A stretch of 64,000 bases of DNA from Pontederia crassipes (GCA_030549335.1 JAUKPH010000023.1:2604001-2668000); one strand, 5' to 3'; shown: positions 30,560 to 44,526, counted from the first letter of the stretch. Notes: generated from the letters alone by a model not told the origin. Made by a program: numbers and translations.

Positions 30560-32085
30560 TTTGAGACTCTTTACTTTTTGTTTCCCTTTTGTTTGGAGGC
30601 TATGCAGATTTCAAGGCATATTCGTTCACAGCCATCTAATCTGAAGCCTTTGGACCGTGACACTTGGCATAATACTCGAAGCTCCAAATCCCCTCTGAAA
30701 TTTGATCCTGAGATTGAATGAACAGTGTGGCTACTGCGAAAGAACATGATGGTTGAACAACAAGAATGCTGCCAGATTGAATAGGAACGACGCCAAGTTG
30801 AGCAGGAAGAGGAAGAAGAAGAAGAACTCAGCATGAGGGATTATATCCTGTGATTCCAGCAATCACAACAATTAACTTCAAATTGATCCCCGCCATTACT
30901 CGCATGGTTCAAGCACATCAATTCGATGAAGCTTTCCATGAGAACCCTCATGATCATCTTGATAAATTTCTTTACATTTGCAGCACCTTTAAGAGTCCTA
31001 AGTTTGCCTTTTCACTGAGAGATAAAGCATTTACTTGGTTGAAAATGCTTCCTGCAGGATCAATTAGAACTTGGGCGCAACTTATAGACAAGTTCATTAA
31101 CAAATATTGCCCACCTCAAAAAGCAACAAAGCTGAGAAATGAACTCCAATCTTTTCGACAAGATGATGATGAAATGCTCTATGAGGCGTGGGACAGATTC
31201 AAGGAACTCTTGGCGGGGTTCCCGACAATGGAATTCTACTATGGGAAAATCTTGAAGGTTTCTACAATGGTTTGCGCCAAGCTGATAAAGATAAGTTAGA
31301 CTCCTTAGCTGGAGGAATGATCATGGGCAAGATGAAACCACAAGAAATTTATGATGTTATAGATGATGTAGCCCTGAATTCATGACAATCTAAACGCACC
31401 CAACAGAGAAGAGGAGTGAATAAAGTTGAAAGTAAATTAGTGGCGGCTCAGTTGGAGTCACTAAAAAAAAGTTTGAGATGCTTCTTAGCCATAACAATCC
31501 ATGCAATCTTTGTGGAGGACACTCAATTTTCGAATGCAATGCCCAAGTGGTAATTCCTCTAATCAAATTGAACATGCTAACTATGTTTCAAATTCATCTT
31601 TCCGGTCTCCACCATTGGGAAATTCCTACAATCCGAATTGACTTAATCATCATTTATTTTCTTAGAGACAAAACCCGGGACAACAACCACCTCCACAAAA
31701 CAACTTTCAACAACAACAATTTCAGTAACCACTCCATCCACAATCACATGCTGAAACGAAGCCCTACCTGGAAGAGTTGATGACTAAGTTTATGACAACC
31801 ATGGAAACCAATGTTTCCAATCAAGATGCTTCTATCCACAATCTAGAAATTCAACTAGGATAGATAGCAAATGTTCTTGCTGGAAGTACACTGGGCGCTC
31901 TTCCAAGCATAACCGAGAAAAATCCACGAGAAGAAGCCAAAGCTATCTCTTTACGAAATGGAAAAACTCTAGTTGCACTAGTCCTGCAATCATCAAATGA
32001 AGACACAAGCATTAAAGCATTACATGATCCCATTATGGATGAAGAAAGATCTACACCTCCAACTCACAAATCTAAAGGGAAAGAA
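30560..32085 (+). pseudogene. Athila/Tat-type gag fossil
   Basis: The + frames contain a retrotransposon gag domain (FHENPHDHLDKFLYICSTFK, FSLRDKAFTWLKMLPAGS, WAQLIDKFINKYCPP, LYEAWDRFKELL; 30850-31250). Weaker downstream gag-like text, including a C-x-x-C element near 31505, continues to about 32085. It is old and broken several times. Confidence 0.75.
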
Positions 32086-32094
32086 CCAGCACCA

Positions 32095-33680
32095 TCGAGC
32101 CAGCGATTGGTGGGAGGCGGCACAGGAAACTAAGTTCTCAGACCAGATGGTTATTCCCTGGTCGAGTTTCAAGGGACTCTTTGAGGCTCAGTACACTCTA
32201 GCCTACCGGAGGAAGGAGAAGTCGAAGGAGTTCAAGGACCTACGCCAAGGCAACTTCACAGTGGCTGAGTACCATGCACACTTCATCTAGTTGGAGCATT
32301 ACAGTAAGGATCGGATGGACGAGATTGATCGCAACGAGCATTACAGTGAGGAGTCACAGAAGAAGATGTGTCGAAGACCGCTTTCTAGTCATGGTATGGC
32401 CATTACGAATTCACGATCATGCCCTTCGAACTGACGAATGCCCCAACAACGTCGATGAACAGGGTATTCAAGTAGTACTTGGATCTTCGTCGATGACTTT
32501 CTGAACTACTCCTTGACTTTTTGAACTACTCCTTCAGCCTGAAGCAGCACCGGGAACATCTACTGATCGTCTTGGAAACTTTGCGCCAACATTGACTCTT
32601 CACAAAGTTCTCCAAGTGTGAGTTCAGAATGGAGCAGATGATGTTTTTGGGACACATTGTATCCAGATGAGGCATCACAGTGGACCCGGCAAAGGTCAAG
32701 GCAGTGGCCAACGGGGTCAGATCGAAGAATGCGATGGAGATCCGTAGCTTCCTCGGTCTAATGGGCTACTATAGGCGTTTCATCCAAAATTTCTCGAAGA
32801 TTGTAGTCCCGCCCATCCATCTGACGAAGAAGAATGAGAAGTTCGTTTGGACTGACAAGTACGAGAGTAGCTTTCAGGAGCTGAAGAATAGGCTATCCTC
32901 TGCTCCGATCCTCACCCTACCATCGGGGAGCGGAGGGTACACCATCTACAATGATGCTTGCGATACTGACCTAGGATGTGTGTCTTGATGCAGCACGGAA
33001 AGGTAATCACCTACGCCTCGAGACAACTGAAGAATCATGAGGTGAACTATTCGACATACAATCTGGAGCTAGCAGCGATCATATTCACCCTGAAGATATG
33101 GAGGCACTATCTACACGATGAAGAGTTTTAGGTGCCCATCGACCACAAGAGCCTGAAATATATCTTCCCCTAGAAAGATCTCAACATGCGACAAAGATGA
33201 AGGATGGAGTCCCTCAAAGATTATGAGTTCACGATCAACTATCGTCATGACAATGCGAACTCGGTAGCCGACGCTCTTAGTAAAAAATTGGAGGCTTCAC
33301 TGGCGTTCATCCAGCTATGCCAATGGAATCCTCGAGCTATAGGACACAGGGCCATTCTGATGATGCACCAATTATAGTCGAGTCTCATCAATGGGGTCGT
33401 CACAGCACAGATGGCAGAAGAAGAGTATACGAAGATGTTTAAGAGATGCCAAAGCGAGCCTAAAAATTTCAAGGTCATCAACGACAGAGGATTTCGATAT
33501 CGAAACCCCCTCTTGGTTCCGAATGATGTCACAGTTAGACAAGAGGTGCTTGACGAAGGCCACAAGTCAGAGTTTGAGATCCATCCAGGCAGCACGAAGA
33601 TGTACAAGGACATCAAACATAGCTTCTGGTGACACGACATGAAGAGGGAGATAGCCAACTACGTCTCCAAATGTTTGGTA
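32095..33680 (+). mobile_element. Chromovirus gag-pol fossil
   Basis: A different gypsy lineage abuts the preceding gag. It starts with a chromovirus gag piece (ASDWWEAAQ, FKDLRQGNFTVAEY; 32095-32300). Then come reverse transcriptase and RNase H text ([58 protein letters not shown]; 32540-33285) and the start of integrase (33400-33670). It is broken in many places. The abutment of two lineages indicates nested insertion or recombination. Confidence 0.78.
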
Positions 33681-34250
33681 TGATGATGTGATTATTGGGA
33701 AGTGCGATTAGTTGTCTGATTTATTGAACTAATCACAAACTGCAAAGACTAAGGTCTAGGTGTAGACTATGTAGAAATGAAAACTAAACAAGGTTTTGGC
33801 ATAGACTATGCACAACTAGAAATTGAACATAATTAAAAATGTAATAGAATGATATATGGCTTAAACTCCTCACTTCACTAAACTGCAAGTGCACATATTA
33901 GAGTAGTAGACCCGAATGTCGTATCCATAGTGATTTGAAACTTAAGATTCACTAACTAATCTACATTAATCCTAAACTAAGTTAACTCTTTTTGGTGTTT
34001 TGAAATGAGTGATATAAAATGATAACTAACAGATAATGGAATGTTCTCTTAGGAATGGAGTTCATCTAATATTCTGCTATGGATGAATTAGAACAATTTA
34101 GTAATACAAATCAAACTAGATTCAACCTGTAAAGACTGCTCTCACAGTGCATTAAAGTTAGAACTAAGTATCATACTTTCATATAAATGTTAGTTAGGTT
34201 GATTCAATAAGGGTTTCAACTGATATTAGATTATCATGAAACTTTTAACT
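33681..34250 (-). repeat. LTR-like fragment, minus strand, kin of 1-2.6 kb block
   Basis: Its complement contains ATGGATACGACATTCGGGTC and ATATGTGCACTTGCAG, matching about 2513-2565, and GAGAGCAGTC / CAGGTTGAATC, matching about 2210-2230. It lies between the chromovirus fossil and the Athila-type element, which appears to have inserted at its right edge. Confidence 0.6.
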
Positions 34251-35610
34251 TGATAGCTTGTATTTTTATACCTACTTTAACATAGAAAAAGCATTTTCTC
34301 TGACAGTAAATGAAAAAAAATCGCACTACATGTGTTTACCCCTTTTTCTAACATTCCAAGCCATTCAATCATTTTTCGACCCATGTTTACATATTCTCCT
34401 TATATCGACCGATAATTCTCTTATATATCGCAAAGATACATGCAGTCTTCATTGGACGATTGGCGAGACAAGTGGACGCGGCAAAAAGAGAGAGCGTGCA
34501 ACTTAATCAGATGAGTTTGGACCACAAGACAGGTGTCACCACCTGCATGTACCATCTGACCAGATCGCAGGGAATCAAGAGGACAAGGCCTCACTTGGAC
34601 ACCTGTATCGAACGATAAAGGTGTTGATGGAGAAAGGTGGCACAAATCGGAAAGAGGAGAACCAGAGAAAGAAGGATATAAAAGAGCAAAAGCTAGAGCA
34701 TAGAAAGAGGCGGAAAGAGAAGATGCCAGAAAGGAGAGTGGGGGAGAAGGATTGAAAGCAATGAGGAGGATATCATCTTCAATCACTCAAATCAGCACGA
34801 TGAACATTTGTTTTAATTTGCGCCTTCGTTTAAGCACGTTATCATATTGCATTAACTTTTTTGTTAGCTTGAAATTTAAGTTTAGTATGTCTAACTAATC
34901 AACACCTGAGGCTGAGGGATCATTTGATGGATTTGGACTCAGTTTGATGTTTTTATTCGATTTCGGATGATTCGCTTTCATGGCATTTAATCTTATTGCT
35001 TATCTTATGAATGCTCCGTTTGCATGTTCTTCTTCTTCATGCGACGATTTCCTTGAGAAGGGAACACATGTCGTTAACAATATGTTATGAGCCGAAAGGT
35101 TAGCATGGTTACGAAGAAGAAGAACTTTAGTAATGGTTTCTATTTTCCTAACTGGAGTGAATCGAGAGAGGGTTTCTATGGATGTCTAATATGATATCAC
35201 CTTTTGGTGAAGTGGCTCAATTCGAATACGAGAGTAGGAGAACAATGATCCCTCATGCCTTTATTCTATATACTGTTGAAGCAACGATACTTATTCCAGT
35301 TAAACACGAAAATAACAAACAAATTACAAAATCTAAAATACAAAATACACCCTTACTTCTTAGTCATCTACCTTTCCTAGTCATTTCTTCTCTGTAAATG
35401 AAATTTTCTAGAAAGTATTAGCATAATCTAAATTATCTCCTGTAGATCGACCCCAATCTGTACTTCGACGACGATTGTATACTTGCAACCTAAGGAGTGT
35501 AGTTGAGATTATAAATCTAAAACTTAATTACATCTCTGCAAAAGGGAATTCAATCTTTACATTCTCGCATCTAGCGTGCGAATACTACTTCCCATACCTA
35601 CACAAATTTC
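34251..35610 (+). repeat. 5' LTR of the Athila-type element
   Basis: It aligns with 44527-46001 over most of its length, for example at GACAAGTGGACGCGGCAAAA and GAGTTTGGACCACAAGACAG. A TATAAAAGAGC promoter-like box lies at about 34676. The exact 3' edge is uncertain because the two LTR ends differ after ACTACTTCC. Confidence 0.75.
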
Positions 35611-35795
35611 TCACAATAAATTTTTGGCGCCGCTGCCGAGGATCATTTTTTAAATTTGTTTCCTAAATACTATTGATTTAACCAAACATCACTGATTTAT
35701 ATCCACCTTTTACATTCTTTTCCTAACAGCTAGTTTGTCTGCAAATTTTTCTGTTAACCGCTCATTTATTGGATTAATACCTTTGGTTCTTTGGA

Positions 35796-37620
35796 TTGTG
35801 CATGTTAAATTCTGTTAGTGAAGATGAAGAATTTTTAGACTTTGAACTTGAGAGAGATCGAAACCAAAGAATCCGAAGAGCACAACAACAACATCAAAGA
35901 AGAAGGGCACGAGTAGTTCAAGAGGAGTTAGAAATAGCAAACAACCCTGACGCTTTACGACCCTTACAGGAGTTTTGTACGCCGAATGCTCTAGGTCTAG
36001 CCTCTGGGATTGCTAGGCCAGATATACAAGCTAACAACTTCCAGTTGAATCCAGCATTGCTGTCTGTCTTGAGCAATCACGCATATGCAGGTTTGCCTAA
36101 TGAAGATCCAAATCAACACCTCATTACATTCCCGGAGATCTGTGATACTTTCAAGTGTAATGATGTTACCACAGATGCTATTAGACTCAGATTATTTCCT
36201 TGCTCACTGAGAGACAGAGCTAAAATCTGGATAAGATCTCTAGAACATGAAATCATCCTGACATGGGACGAGCTTCTATCAACTTTCCTAACCCGTTTCT
36301 TTCCCCTGGGAGAATCGTAGCTATGAGAAATCAGATCACATAATTTTATCAATGGGAAACAGAGTCAATCTATGAGATTGGAGAGAGATTCAAGGATATG
36401 TTGAGGAAGTGCCCACACCACGAATTTCAAAAGTGGATGGTGGTTCAAACATTTACAACGGTCTCACTCCTCAATGCAAAAGTACTTTGGATTTTGCAGC
36501 AGGTGTCATGTTTATGAGCAAAAACCATAAAGATGGATATCGGTTGATTGAAGAAGTTGATATAAATCATCACAACTAGATGCTAGGCAGAACAAATCAT
36601 CAACAACTAGATTATGAGAAGACACCGGGAATGAATAAGTGGGATGAATTTTCTGCTAGAGTAGAAGGCCTTATATAAAGAGCGATGAATCAGAATAAGG
36701 TGATGCAATAGGATATTTCAATATTTGCTCAACCTAAATCTTAACCCCACATGGTGTGATAACTATGGGTCACCAAACCACATGATGACCAACTGCACAT
36801 CAATTCCCTATCAAGTGCAAGAAGCATCTGGTGAGCAAGTGAATGCACTTGTACCTTACGATCAAAATAAATAACAATACTCAGGAGGGCAACAACCCCA
36901 AGGTGGACAGACACAATGGAGGCCCTTTATCAAATCCAATCCACTTCTTTGTTATAGTGGCAACCCTAACAAGGAGCACCCTAACAATCTTGATCGCCAC
37001 AATATCTGAAACCTTCAACACCACCAAGTAATCCCCCACCGTGCCTAGCATTATCACAACCACCACCATTGAAACTTGATGCGCCTGTCTAGGAAAAATC
37101 TAGCCCTGAAACCATATTGGATAACCCGATGAAGCAACAAGAACAGCAGAACAAATTTATCCAACAAATGTCTTCAAAGCTAGAGAGTCTTGTTGCACAT
37201 AATAAAATACTTGAGAATCAGATAGCCCAGCAAGCTAGTTCATCTTCGCATACCCCAGCAACTTTTCCAAGTCAACCAGAAGTAAATACTAGGGAGCAGT
37301 GTAAAGTAGTGGAACTACAAAGTGGGAAGCAATTGAAGGAGCCAATGAGATTAGAGGAATCTCATACGTCTGATCTGCCAGATAATCCAAAAAATGACAT
37401 ACCTGAAGAGGCACCAAAGCAAAAGCAAGAAAGCAATTACAACCCAAATTTCATTCCCTTTCCGCAGAGATTGTCTAAATCCCAAAATGATCGACAATTC
37501 GCACGGTTCATGGAGATTATAAAGAAATTTCATATCAACATTCCATTCGTAGAAGCTATTCAACGGATGCCCTCATATGCTAAGTTCCTGAATATATCTT
37601 GTCTAAGAAAAGGAAGATAG
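35796..37620 (+). pseudogene. Athila-type gag fossil
   Basis: The gag domain is at 35796-36320 (FPEICDTFKCNDVTTDAIRL, FPCSLRDRAKIWIRSLE, TWDELLSTFLTRFFPLG). Its downstream gag-like coiled region is at about 37117-37600. Interrupted; fossil. Confidence 0.75.
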
Positions 37621-38110
37621 ATGTTCATGAAACTATAGCTCTGATTGAAGAAGCAAGTGCTTTCATTCAGAACAAGTTACCACCGAAATTAAAAGATCTA
37701 GGGAGCTTTTCAATACCCTACGAAATAGGAAATCTTCATGTGGACAGAGCCTTGTGTGATCTCGGGGCAAGCATCAATTTAATACTCTTGTCCCTTTGCA
37801 AGAGATTAGATGTCGATGATTTGAAGCCGACCAATTTAACTCTTCAGCTCACAGACCGATCAATCAAAAGACCTTATGTCATTTTAGAGGATATTCCCAT
37901 CAAAGTGGGAAAATTTTATATCCTGCAGATTTTGTGGTACTAGATATAGAAGAAGACATAAATGTATCCCTAATCTTAGGACAGCCATTTTTTTCCACAG
38001 CTGGAGTAGTTATAGATATGAAGAATGGTCGACTCACATTTCAATTAGGGGAAGATCAAATTGAGTTCAACCTACCACATGTCATGAAATCTCCAACATA
38101 CAAAGATTGT
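37621..38110 (+). pseudogene. Retroelement protease fossil
   Basis: Text typical of Athila proteases: GSFSIPYEIGN, RALCDLGASINL (the aspartate motif), and ILGQPFFSTAGVVIDMKNG near 37970-38030. Interrupted; fossil. Confidence 0.72.
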
Positions 38111-38499
38111 TGTGAAGCCTCTGATGTAATAGATGAAGCCATTAGAGAAGTCATCACCCTAATCGCCATTCCAGATCCTCTGCAGCGATGCTTAACATCT
38201 GACGTGAGTGAGCATATTGATGATACTCATGGAGAAATTTGCTTAGTTATGATGAACTCCCATGACACTTCTGCTCGTGAACTAGACGTGCTCCAACCCA
38301 TTGATCTGACCAACGAAGATTCTCCGAATGCAAATACTCTTCCAAAGGTGGATATGAAGGAACTCCCCTCTACTTTGAGGTATGAATTTCTGGACGAAAA
38401 CTCTACATTACCTGTCATTGTTAATTCTGCTCTGGGAAGGAACAAACAACTGAACTTCTTATTGTCCTTAGACAACATAGTAAAGCCATCGGATATTCC

Positions 38500-39850
38500 A
38501 TGGCTGATATTAAAGTTCTTAGCTCTTCCCTTTGCATGCATAGAATTTCCCTTGAAGATAATGTGAAACCCTCTAGAGAAGGACAAAGGAGATTAAACTC
38601 CATCCTACAAGAAGTGGTTAAGAAAGATGTTCTAAAACTCTTAGATTCAAGCTTAACCTATCCCATTTCTAATAGTCAGTGGGTTAGTCCAATTCAAGAG
38701 GTCCCAAAAAAAGGTGGGATGATAGTAATTGAAAGCTCTAAAGGAAAGATGATAGCTACCCGCACAACCACATGTTGTTGGATGTGTGTAGATTTCCAAA
38801 AGCTTAATAAAGCCACAAGAAAAGATCATTTTCCTTTACCTTTCGATCAAATGCTTGAACGACTTGCTATGCATGATTATTTTTGCTATCTTGATTATTT
38901 CTCTGACTTTCTACAAATACCTATACACATCGCTGATCAGGAGAAAACTACTTTCCCTTGTACCTATGGTACTTTTGGTTATCGACGAAGGTCATTTGAT
39001 TTGTGTAATGCTCCAGCTACTTTTCAAGACTGCTATATTCTATGATTTTATAGAAAAAATTATGGAGGTGTTCATGGACGATTTTTTCGTCTATGGATTC
39101 TCCTTTTCTCAATGTCTATCAAATCTTGATCGAGTGTTACAAAGATGCGAGGAAGTTAATTTAGTTCTGAATTGGGAGAAATGTCACTTCATGGTCCAGC
39201 AAGGAGTTGTTCTCGGACACGTCATATCAAACAAAGAAATTGAAGTAGATCCAGCAAAGATTGAAACCATTGCTCAACTACCCCCATCCGTCAATGTAAA
39301 GGTATTCGTAGTTTTCTGGAGCACGCAGGGTTTTACAGACGATGTATTAAAGACTTCTCCCATATTGCAAAACCCCTTACGAATCTTTTACATAAAGATG
39401 CATAATTCAACTTTGATGCCGAATGCCTCGCTACTTTTTATCTGCTTCGAACAGCATTGACTTCTGCTCCTATCATGCAACCTTCGGATTGGACGCTGCC
39501 ATTTGAAGTTATGTGTGATGCTAATGATTCCTCTGTTGGGGTTGTACTAGGAAAGAACATGAATAAACTTATGCATGTCATCTACTATGCTAGTAAGACA
39601 CTCGACTTAGCCTAGCAACATTATACCACTACTAAGAAAGAGCTACCGGTTGTAGTATACGCTATGGTAAAATTCAGGCAGTATCTAGTGGGATCCAGAA
39701 CTATCATACACACAGACCATTCTGCACTCAGGCACTTGTTTTCAAAGAAAAAATCATAGCCTCGTCTAATACGGTGAATCCTTTCTCTGAAAGAATTCGA
39801 CATTGAAATCATAGACAGATGTGGATCTGAGAATCAGGTGGCAAATCATT
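38500..39850 (+). pseudogene. Reverse transcriptase and RNase H fossil
   Basis: Reverse transcriptase blocks (SQWVSPIQEVPKKGG, MCVDFQKLNKATRKDHFPLP, TFGYRRRSFDLCNAPATFQ, VFMDDFFVYG) span 38680-39110. RNase H-like text is at about 39490-39850. Interrupted; fossil. Confidence 0.78.
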
Positions 39851-41350
39851 TATCCATACTAGAGCCACCGTCAGATATCAAGGATGTCACACCACCAATA
39901 CAAGGAACATTACCATATGCTCACCTCGTGTCAATTACTCCAATGCCATGGTACGCAGATATTGCCAATTACCTGGCATGGGGAGTAATACCACCAGACC
40001 TCATGAGATATCAAAAGGATAAATTCTTCAGTGACATCAAGCCCTACTACTGGGACGATCCCTTCTTGTTTAAGGAATGTTCTAACGGGATGTTGCACAG
40101 ATGTGCAGTAGCTGAAGAGACCAGGGATATCATTGAATCCATTCATACACCCGCCTATGATGGGCATGGGGGTACACAACGCACAGCTACCCACATTCTC
40201 TAATCATGTTTTTTCTTACCAACACTCTTCAAAGATATCCATCATTTTGTTTCTTCATGCGATAGTTGTCAACGGTTAAGAAATATCGGACGACGACGTG
40301 AGATGCCACTACATTGAATCATCGCAGTAGAGTTATTCAACATATGGGGAATAGATTACATGGGTCCCTTCCCATATTTTGGGGCCTATAAATACATACT
40401 AGTTGCCGTTGATTATTTTTCTAAATGGGTCGAAGCAGTCCCCACTGTGTGATGTGATTCTCATTCATTCCAAAGTTTTTTCACCAAGATTATCTTCCCA
40501 CAGTTTGGTATGTCTAGACTAGTCATTAGTGATGGTGGAAAACATTTTATCGAACGACAATTTGAAAGGCTCATGAAGAAATGTGGCATTTTCCACAGGG
40601 AGTCCACGCCCTATCATCCACAGACTTGGTTGGACTGGTGGAGGTATCTAATCGCCAAATAAAAAACATCTTGGAAAAAATAGTTTCCCGGTCACGAAAG
40701 GATTGGAGTTCTAAGTTAGATGATGCACTATGGGCTTATCGAACGACATTCAAAACATCTCTTGGACCAACACCTTACAGATTAGTTTATGGAAATGTTT
40801 GTCACCTACCAGTCGAATTAGAGCACAAAGCACATTGGACAATCAAGTTAATCAATACAAATATGAAAGCTGCAGGTGAACAATGACTACTGCAATTTCA
40901 GAACTGGATGAACTAAGACTTATGGCCTACGATAATTCTATGATATGTAAGGAAAAGTCTAAGCAATGGCACGAAAAGAAGATCCTCCGAAGACACTTTA
41001 GTGTTGGTGATCAAGCCCTATATTTTAATTCTAAATTCAAGTTCTTCCCTAGAAAATTGAAGACTAAGTGCTCTAGTCCCTTTACTATTACTAGAGTTTA
41101 TGATTTTGGAGCTATTGAATTAGAGAATGGACAACGTGAACGTTTCACCAGTAATGGTCAGCATGTGAAACACTACAGTGGAGCTATTGAATTAGAGAAT
41201 GGACAAGGTGAACGTTTCACCAGTAATGGTCAGCGTGTGAAACACTACAGTGGAGCTATTGAATTAGAGAATGGACAAGGTGAACGTTTCACGATTAATG
41301 GTCAGCATGTTAAACACTACAGTGGAGAACCTCACTCTCTCACCACCTGA
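39851..41350 (+). pseudogene. Integrase fossil
   Basis: Integrase segments: PWYADIANYLAWG and the zinc-binding region (39940-40310), the core ([28 protein letters not shown], near 40350-40440), and KDWSSKLDDALWAYRTTFKT (about 40700-40760). The C-terminal segment (41000-41110) runs into a three-unit repeat. Interrupted; fossil. Confidence 0.75.
41108..41323 (+). repeat. 72-bp repeat, three units, at the integrase end
   Basis: Units start at 41108, 41180 and 41252. Each encodes 24 residues of the form GAIELENGQ-ERFT followed by NGQ-VKHYS. The units are nearly identical, so the expansion is much younger than the family. Confidence 0.92.
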
Positions 41351-41739
41351 CATACCCTCTATCTAATGGAATGTGAGGTTGTCTAGCTAAAGACATTAAA
41401 GATAGCGCTCATGGGAGGCAACCCAGCCATCTACTATTTTTCCTTTCCCATGTTCCCTTAACCTTTTTACATAATCTTCCTTTTTGATCGAATAATTGGC
41501 ATACCACTATATTCATTTTACCCATTTTGTTCATCCGATTTATCTACATATATCAACTCCAATTTTTAAATTCGGCCATTTTTGCATGTGCACCACGTGT
41601 CGCATGCTAGTTCCTCTGCCCCACTACACCTTGTACCCCACTATCTCCACTCCGGTTACCCTCATACATTACACTTTATCACTTTGCCAACATTACCTCT
41701 CACTCCCATATTCATACCTTTGCTACATTTGTCCCTGTG

Positions 41740-43520
41740 CGGCAACCATGGTGTCCACACGCGGCCAATCGTCCGGCAAGAGGAAGCGACCAGCCCCTCC
41801 GCGCGCACATGGATCTTCGTCTATCGATCCTTTGGAGCTCGAATCCTCTCCTTCACATACCCTCATTTCCCCAGAGAGTTCAGAACCACCAACTACAACG
41901 CGTCAACTTCCATCCACTACCCATAAGCGCAAAAAGGTCACCTCAAAGCGCAGCGGTGCTCCTTAACCACAGCTATCCCCATTAAACCTCATCACCTCCA
42001 TCGCAAATACCCTCCATAGGAATGGAACCCGATGCTGCACCTACTTCATGTAAACTGCAAGGAAAACAACACGCTGCTACTGCAACACCGTCATCAACCA
42101 CGTTGCAGAAAGGAAAGTCACCTGCCATCGCACCGGCTCTCAATCTTCTTCCAACTTCATCCACTCCAAACGCTGCTAACCTACCACTCCTCACAAAGCC
42201 TACGAGTATCATATTCTGCATAGACACAACAAATCAGGTATTCCAACCTTGTTAATCGTTCCTTCTCCACTATCAAGTACTTGGATATTATTGCTTTGGA
42301 AACATTAGGATTTTATGATGATTTCGATTTCTTGACCTCTCGCATCCAAGCATGGAAGTTCCTTTTCTCCCGTTGGCATACCTACTCCGAGTTAGCTCAA
42401 GAGATTTTAAGCTCCATCATCATTGAATAAAAGAAGCAGATGATCACATTTTGACTCTTTAACACAAATTTTAAATAGACATTCCATCATTTCTACGACG
42501 TTATGGGACTCTCCTATTGCTCTGCCCCTTCTGCTACCCCAAGCTATGATGAAATGTGGACCGCTGTCACTGGCGAACAATCCCTCGTCTGCACTAAAGC
42601 TAAGTCCGCCTCTATTTCCAATCCTATAGTTAGATACTTTCTTCGCATCTCATTGAATACCCTGTTAAGATGAGGGATCACGGAGTCCAGGGTGCATGAG
42701 CCTGAACTCTTGATCATTTAGTCTTTTCTTACTGGTAACCCAATAAATATTAGTAGTATTTTTCTCAAATTCCTATCTCGCATCACTACCCAAGAATGAG
42801 GCCCCATCGTCCTCGGTGGCCTCATTACACCGATTGCCAAAGCTTGTAATCTGGATTTTAGCCAATTGGATTTCTTAGCGCGAGGGACCCTTAATCTTCA
42901 TACCTTTATCTATATGCACATGGTTAAGTGCATTGAGGATACATATTATCTTCACATCACCCACACCAATGAATTGCTACCTCTTCCTAATCCACCTCGA
43001 ACTTCAGTCATCTCTGTCACCAATTGGATCCTACTAATGCTTGTCCCGAAACCTCATCAAGCCTAGAGTACCTCTACGGATCCCAACAGCTCTCTTGAAA
43101 ACTCTGACCATCAAGACCTCCAGCATGCCCCCACTACTTCTGTATGCAGGTCACTGGACGCACCACCAGCAACAGACCCATTGCCCACTGAAGACATCGC
43201 TTCATCTCCCGCTAATGAACCACAATCGGAATATCCAGAAAAGTCACAAGTAAGTCCTTCTTAGGATTCTCCTTCGCCGCTAATTTCTTCCCCTCTTGTG
43301 CAGGAAGAATTCCTCGTTTTTGATGAAGATGAAGTCCCAGTTTCCAAGAAGAAAATTGTTGGCTCTGTCGTCGCCCACCAACTTCAACAAAATAAATCCT
43401 TAGCATGCCAGCTCAAGCTACTACGTAAGTGACAAAAGAAACAGGTGGTTCTACTATAGAACATCGATGCCAAATTGGAGATCCTACTAGCCTCCAAACT
43501 TCTCCCCTCCAATTAATATT
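41740..43520 (+). pseudogene. Downstream ORF region, ATHILA-ORF1-like fossil
   Basis: Between integrase and the 3' LTR, + frames contain a basic Ser/Pro-rich start (MVSTRGQSSGKRKRP) at about 41748. At about 42265-42560 lies text such as YLDIIALETLGFYDDFDFL and HTYSELAQEILSSI, resembling the ATHILA ORF1 / putative plant transposon protein domain. Interrupted; fossil. It has no proven function in the family, though this position is sometimes called env-like. Confidence 0.5.
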
Positions 43521-44526
43521 CCGTCTCTCCCATTCTTATTTCGGCACTAGGGACAATGCAAGTGATAGGTTTGGAGGAGCCAATGGTATGGTCTTTGAAC
43601 TCCTTTAAATACCATACCACTATTTTGTTGTGAACATCATTATCTGATAGTGGACTTTGGACCCTCATGAACTGAATAGCCCCCTTATCTCATATAGTTA
43701 TCAAAGGATATTTCTCTCAGGTCGAAAATACTTGCTTAAAATTTTTTTCTCATTACTGAAATAATTGCAAAACCCTCCAAGAAATAGTTAGAGAGCATGA
43801 GGAACTGATTAGCCACTGACACAAGACCTCTGTGAACAACATATTTTAGACATCCCTTCACTGAAAACTGTTAAAGTAAATTAAACCCTCTAGGTTGAGT
43901 CAAAGTGATGATTACCCATCTGGAACATACTATCAATTCTCTAGTCTTAAGCATCCATAAGTATCTGCAGCTTTAAAAATTCCCAAAAGTAAAATGAAGT
44001 ATACATGAAATTGCATAAAGTTGAAACTACAAAATCCCTTACCCCATCTTAAAGTAAGAGTATCAGGAGGAGTAAAAATCTTTTTCAAAAATCTCTTGAG
44101 CCTACTGCATGTAATATGCACGGCCACTATGTATAATTACAGAGCTGTTGAGCATATTTTCATTCAAATATTACTCTTACTCTAAGATTGGGGGAAATTT
44201 GAAAGAAAAAGGGAAAAAGTGAAAGTAAATTGTGAACGAAATGAATGAAACAAAATGAAATTGGGAGTAGCTGTATGTCTAAACTTCGAAAAGGATGCTT
44301 AAGCCTAGAGAGATTTGTTATAGAATTTAAATTAGTGACTCGACCTTGAGTGTGAATTTAAATCATATTAAAATGGGGTAAATGATGTCTAAACTATTAT
44401 ACATAAGGGGATCTTTGTTGTTATCGCTATTTCCTTTCCTCTTGTGGCCAATTCTTGCTGAATACTTTGCCCTAAATCTCTAACATTTTGCTTGAGAACA
44501 AGCAAGGACTTAAGTGCGGGGGAATT
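43521..44526 (+). other. Non-coding 3' internal region and purine tract of the Athila-type element
   Basis: No domain is recognised. The region ends in GTGCGGGGGAATT just before the 3' LTR. Confidence 0.6.
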
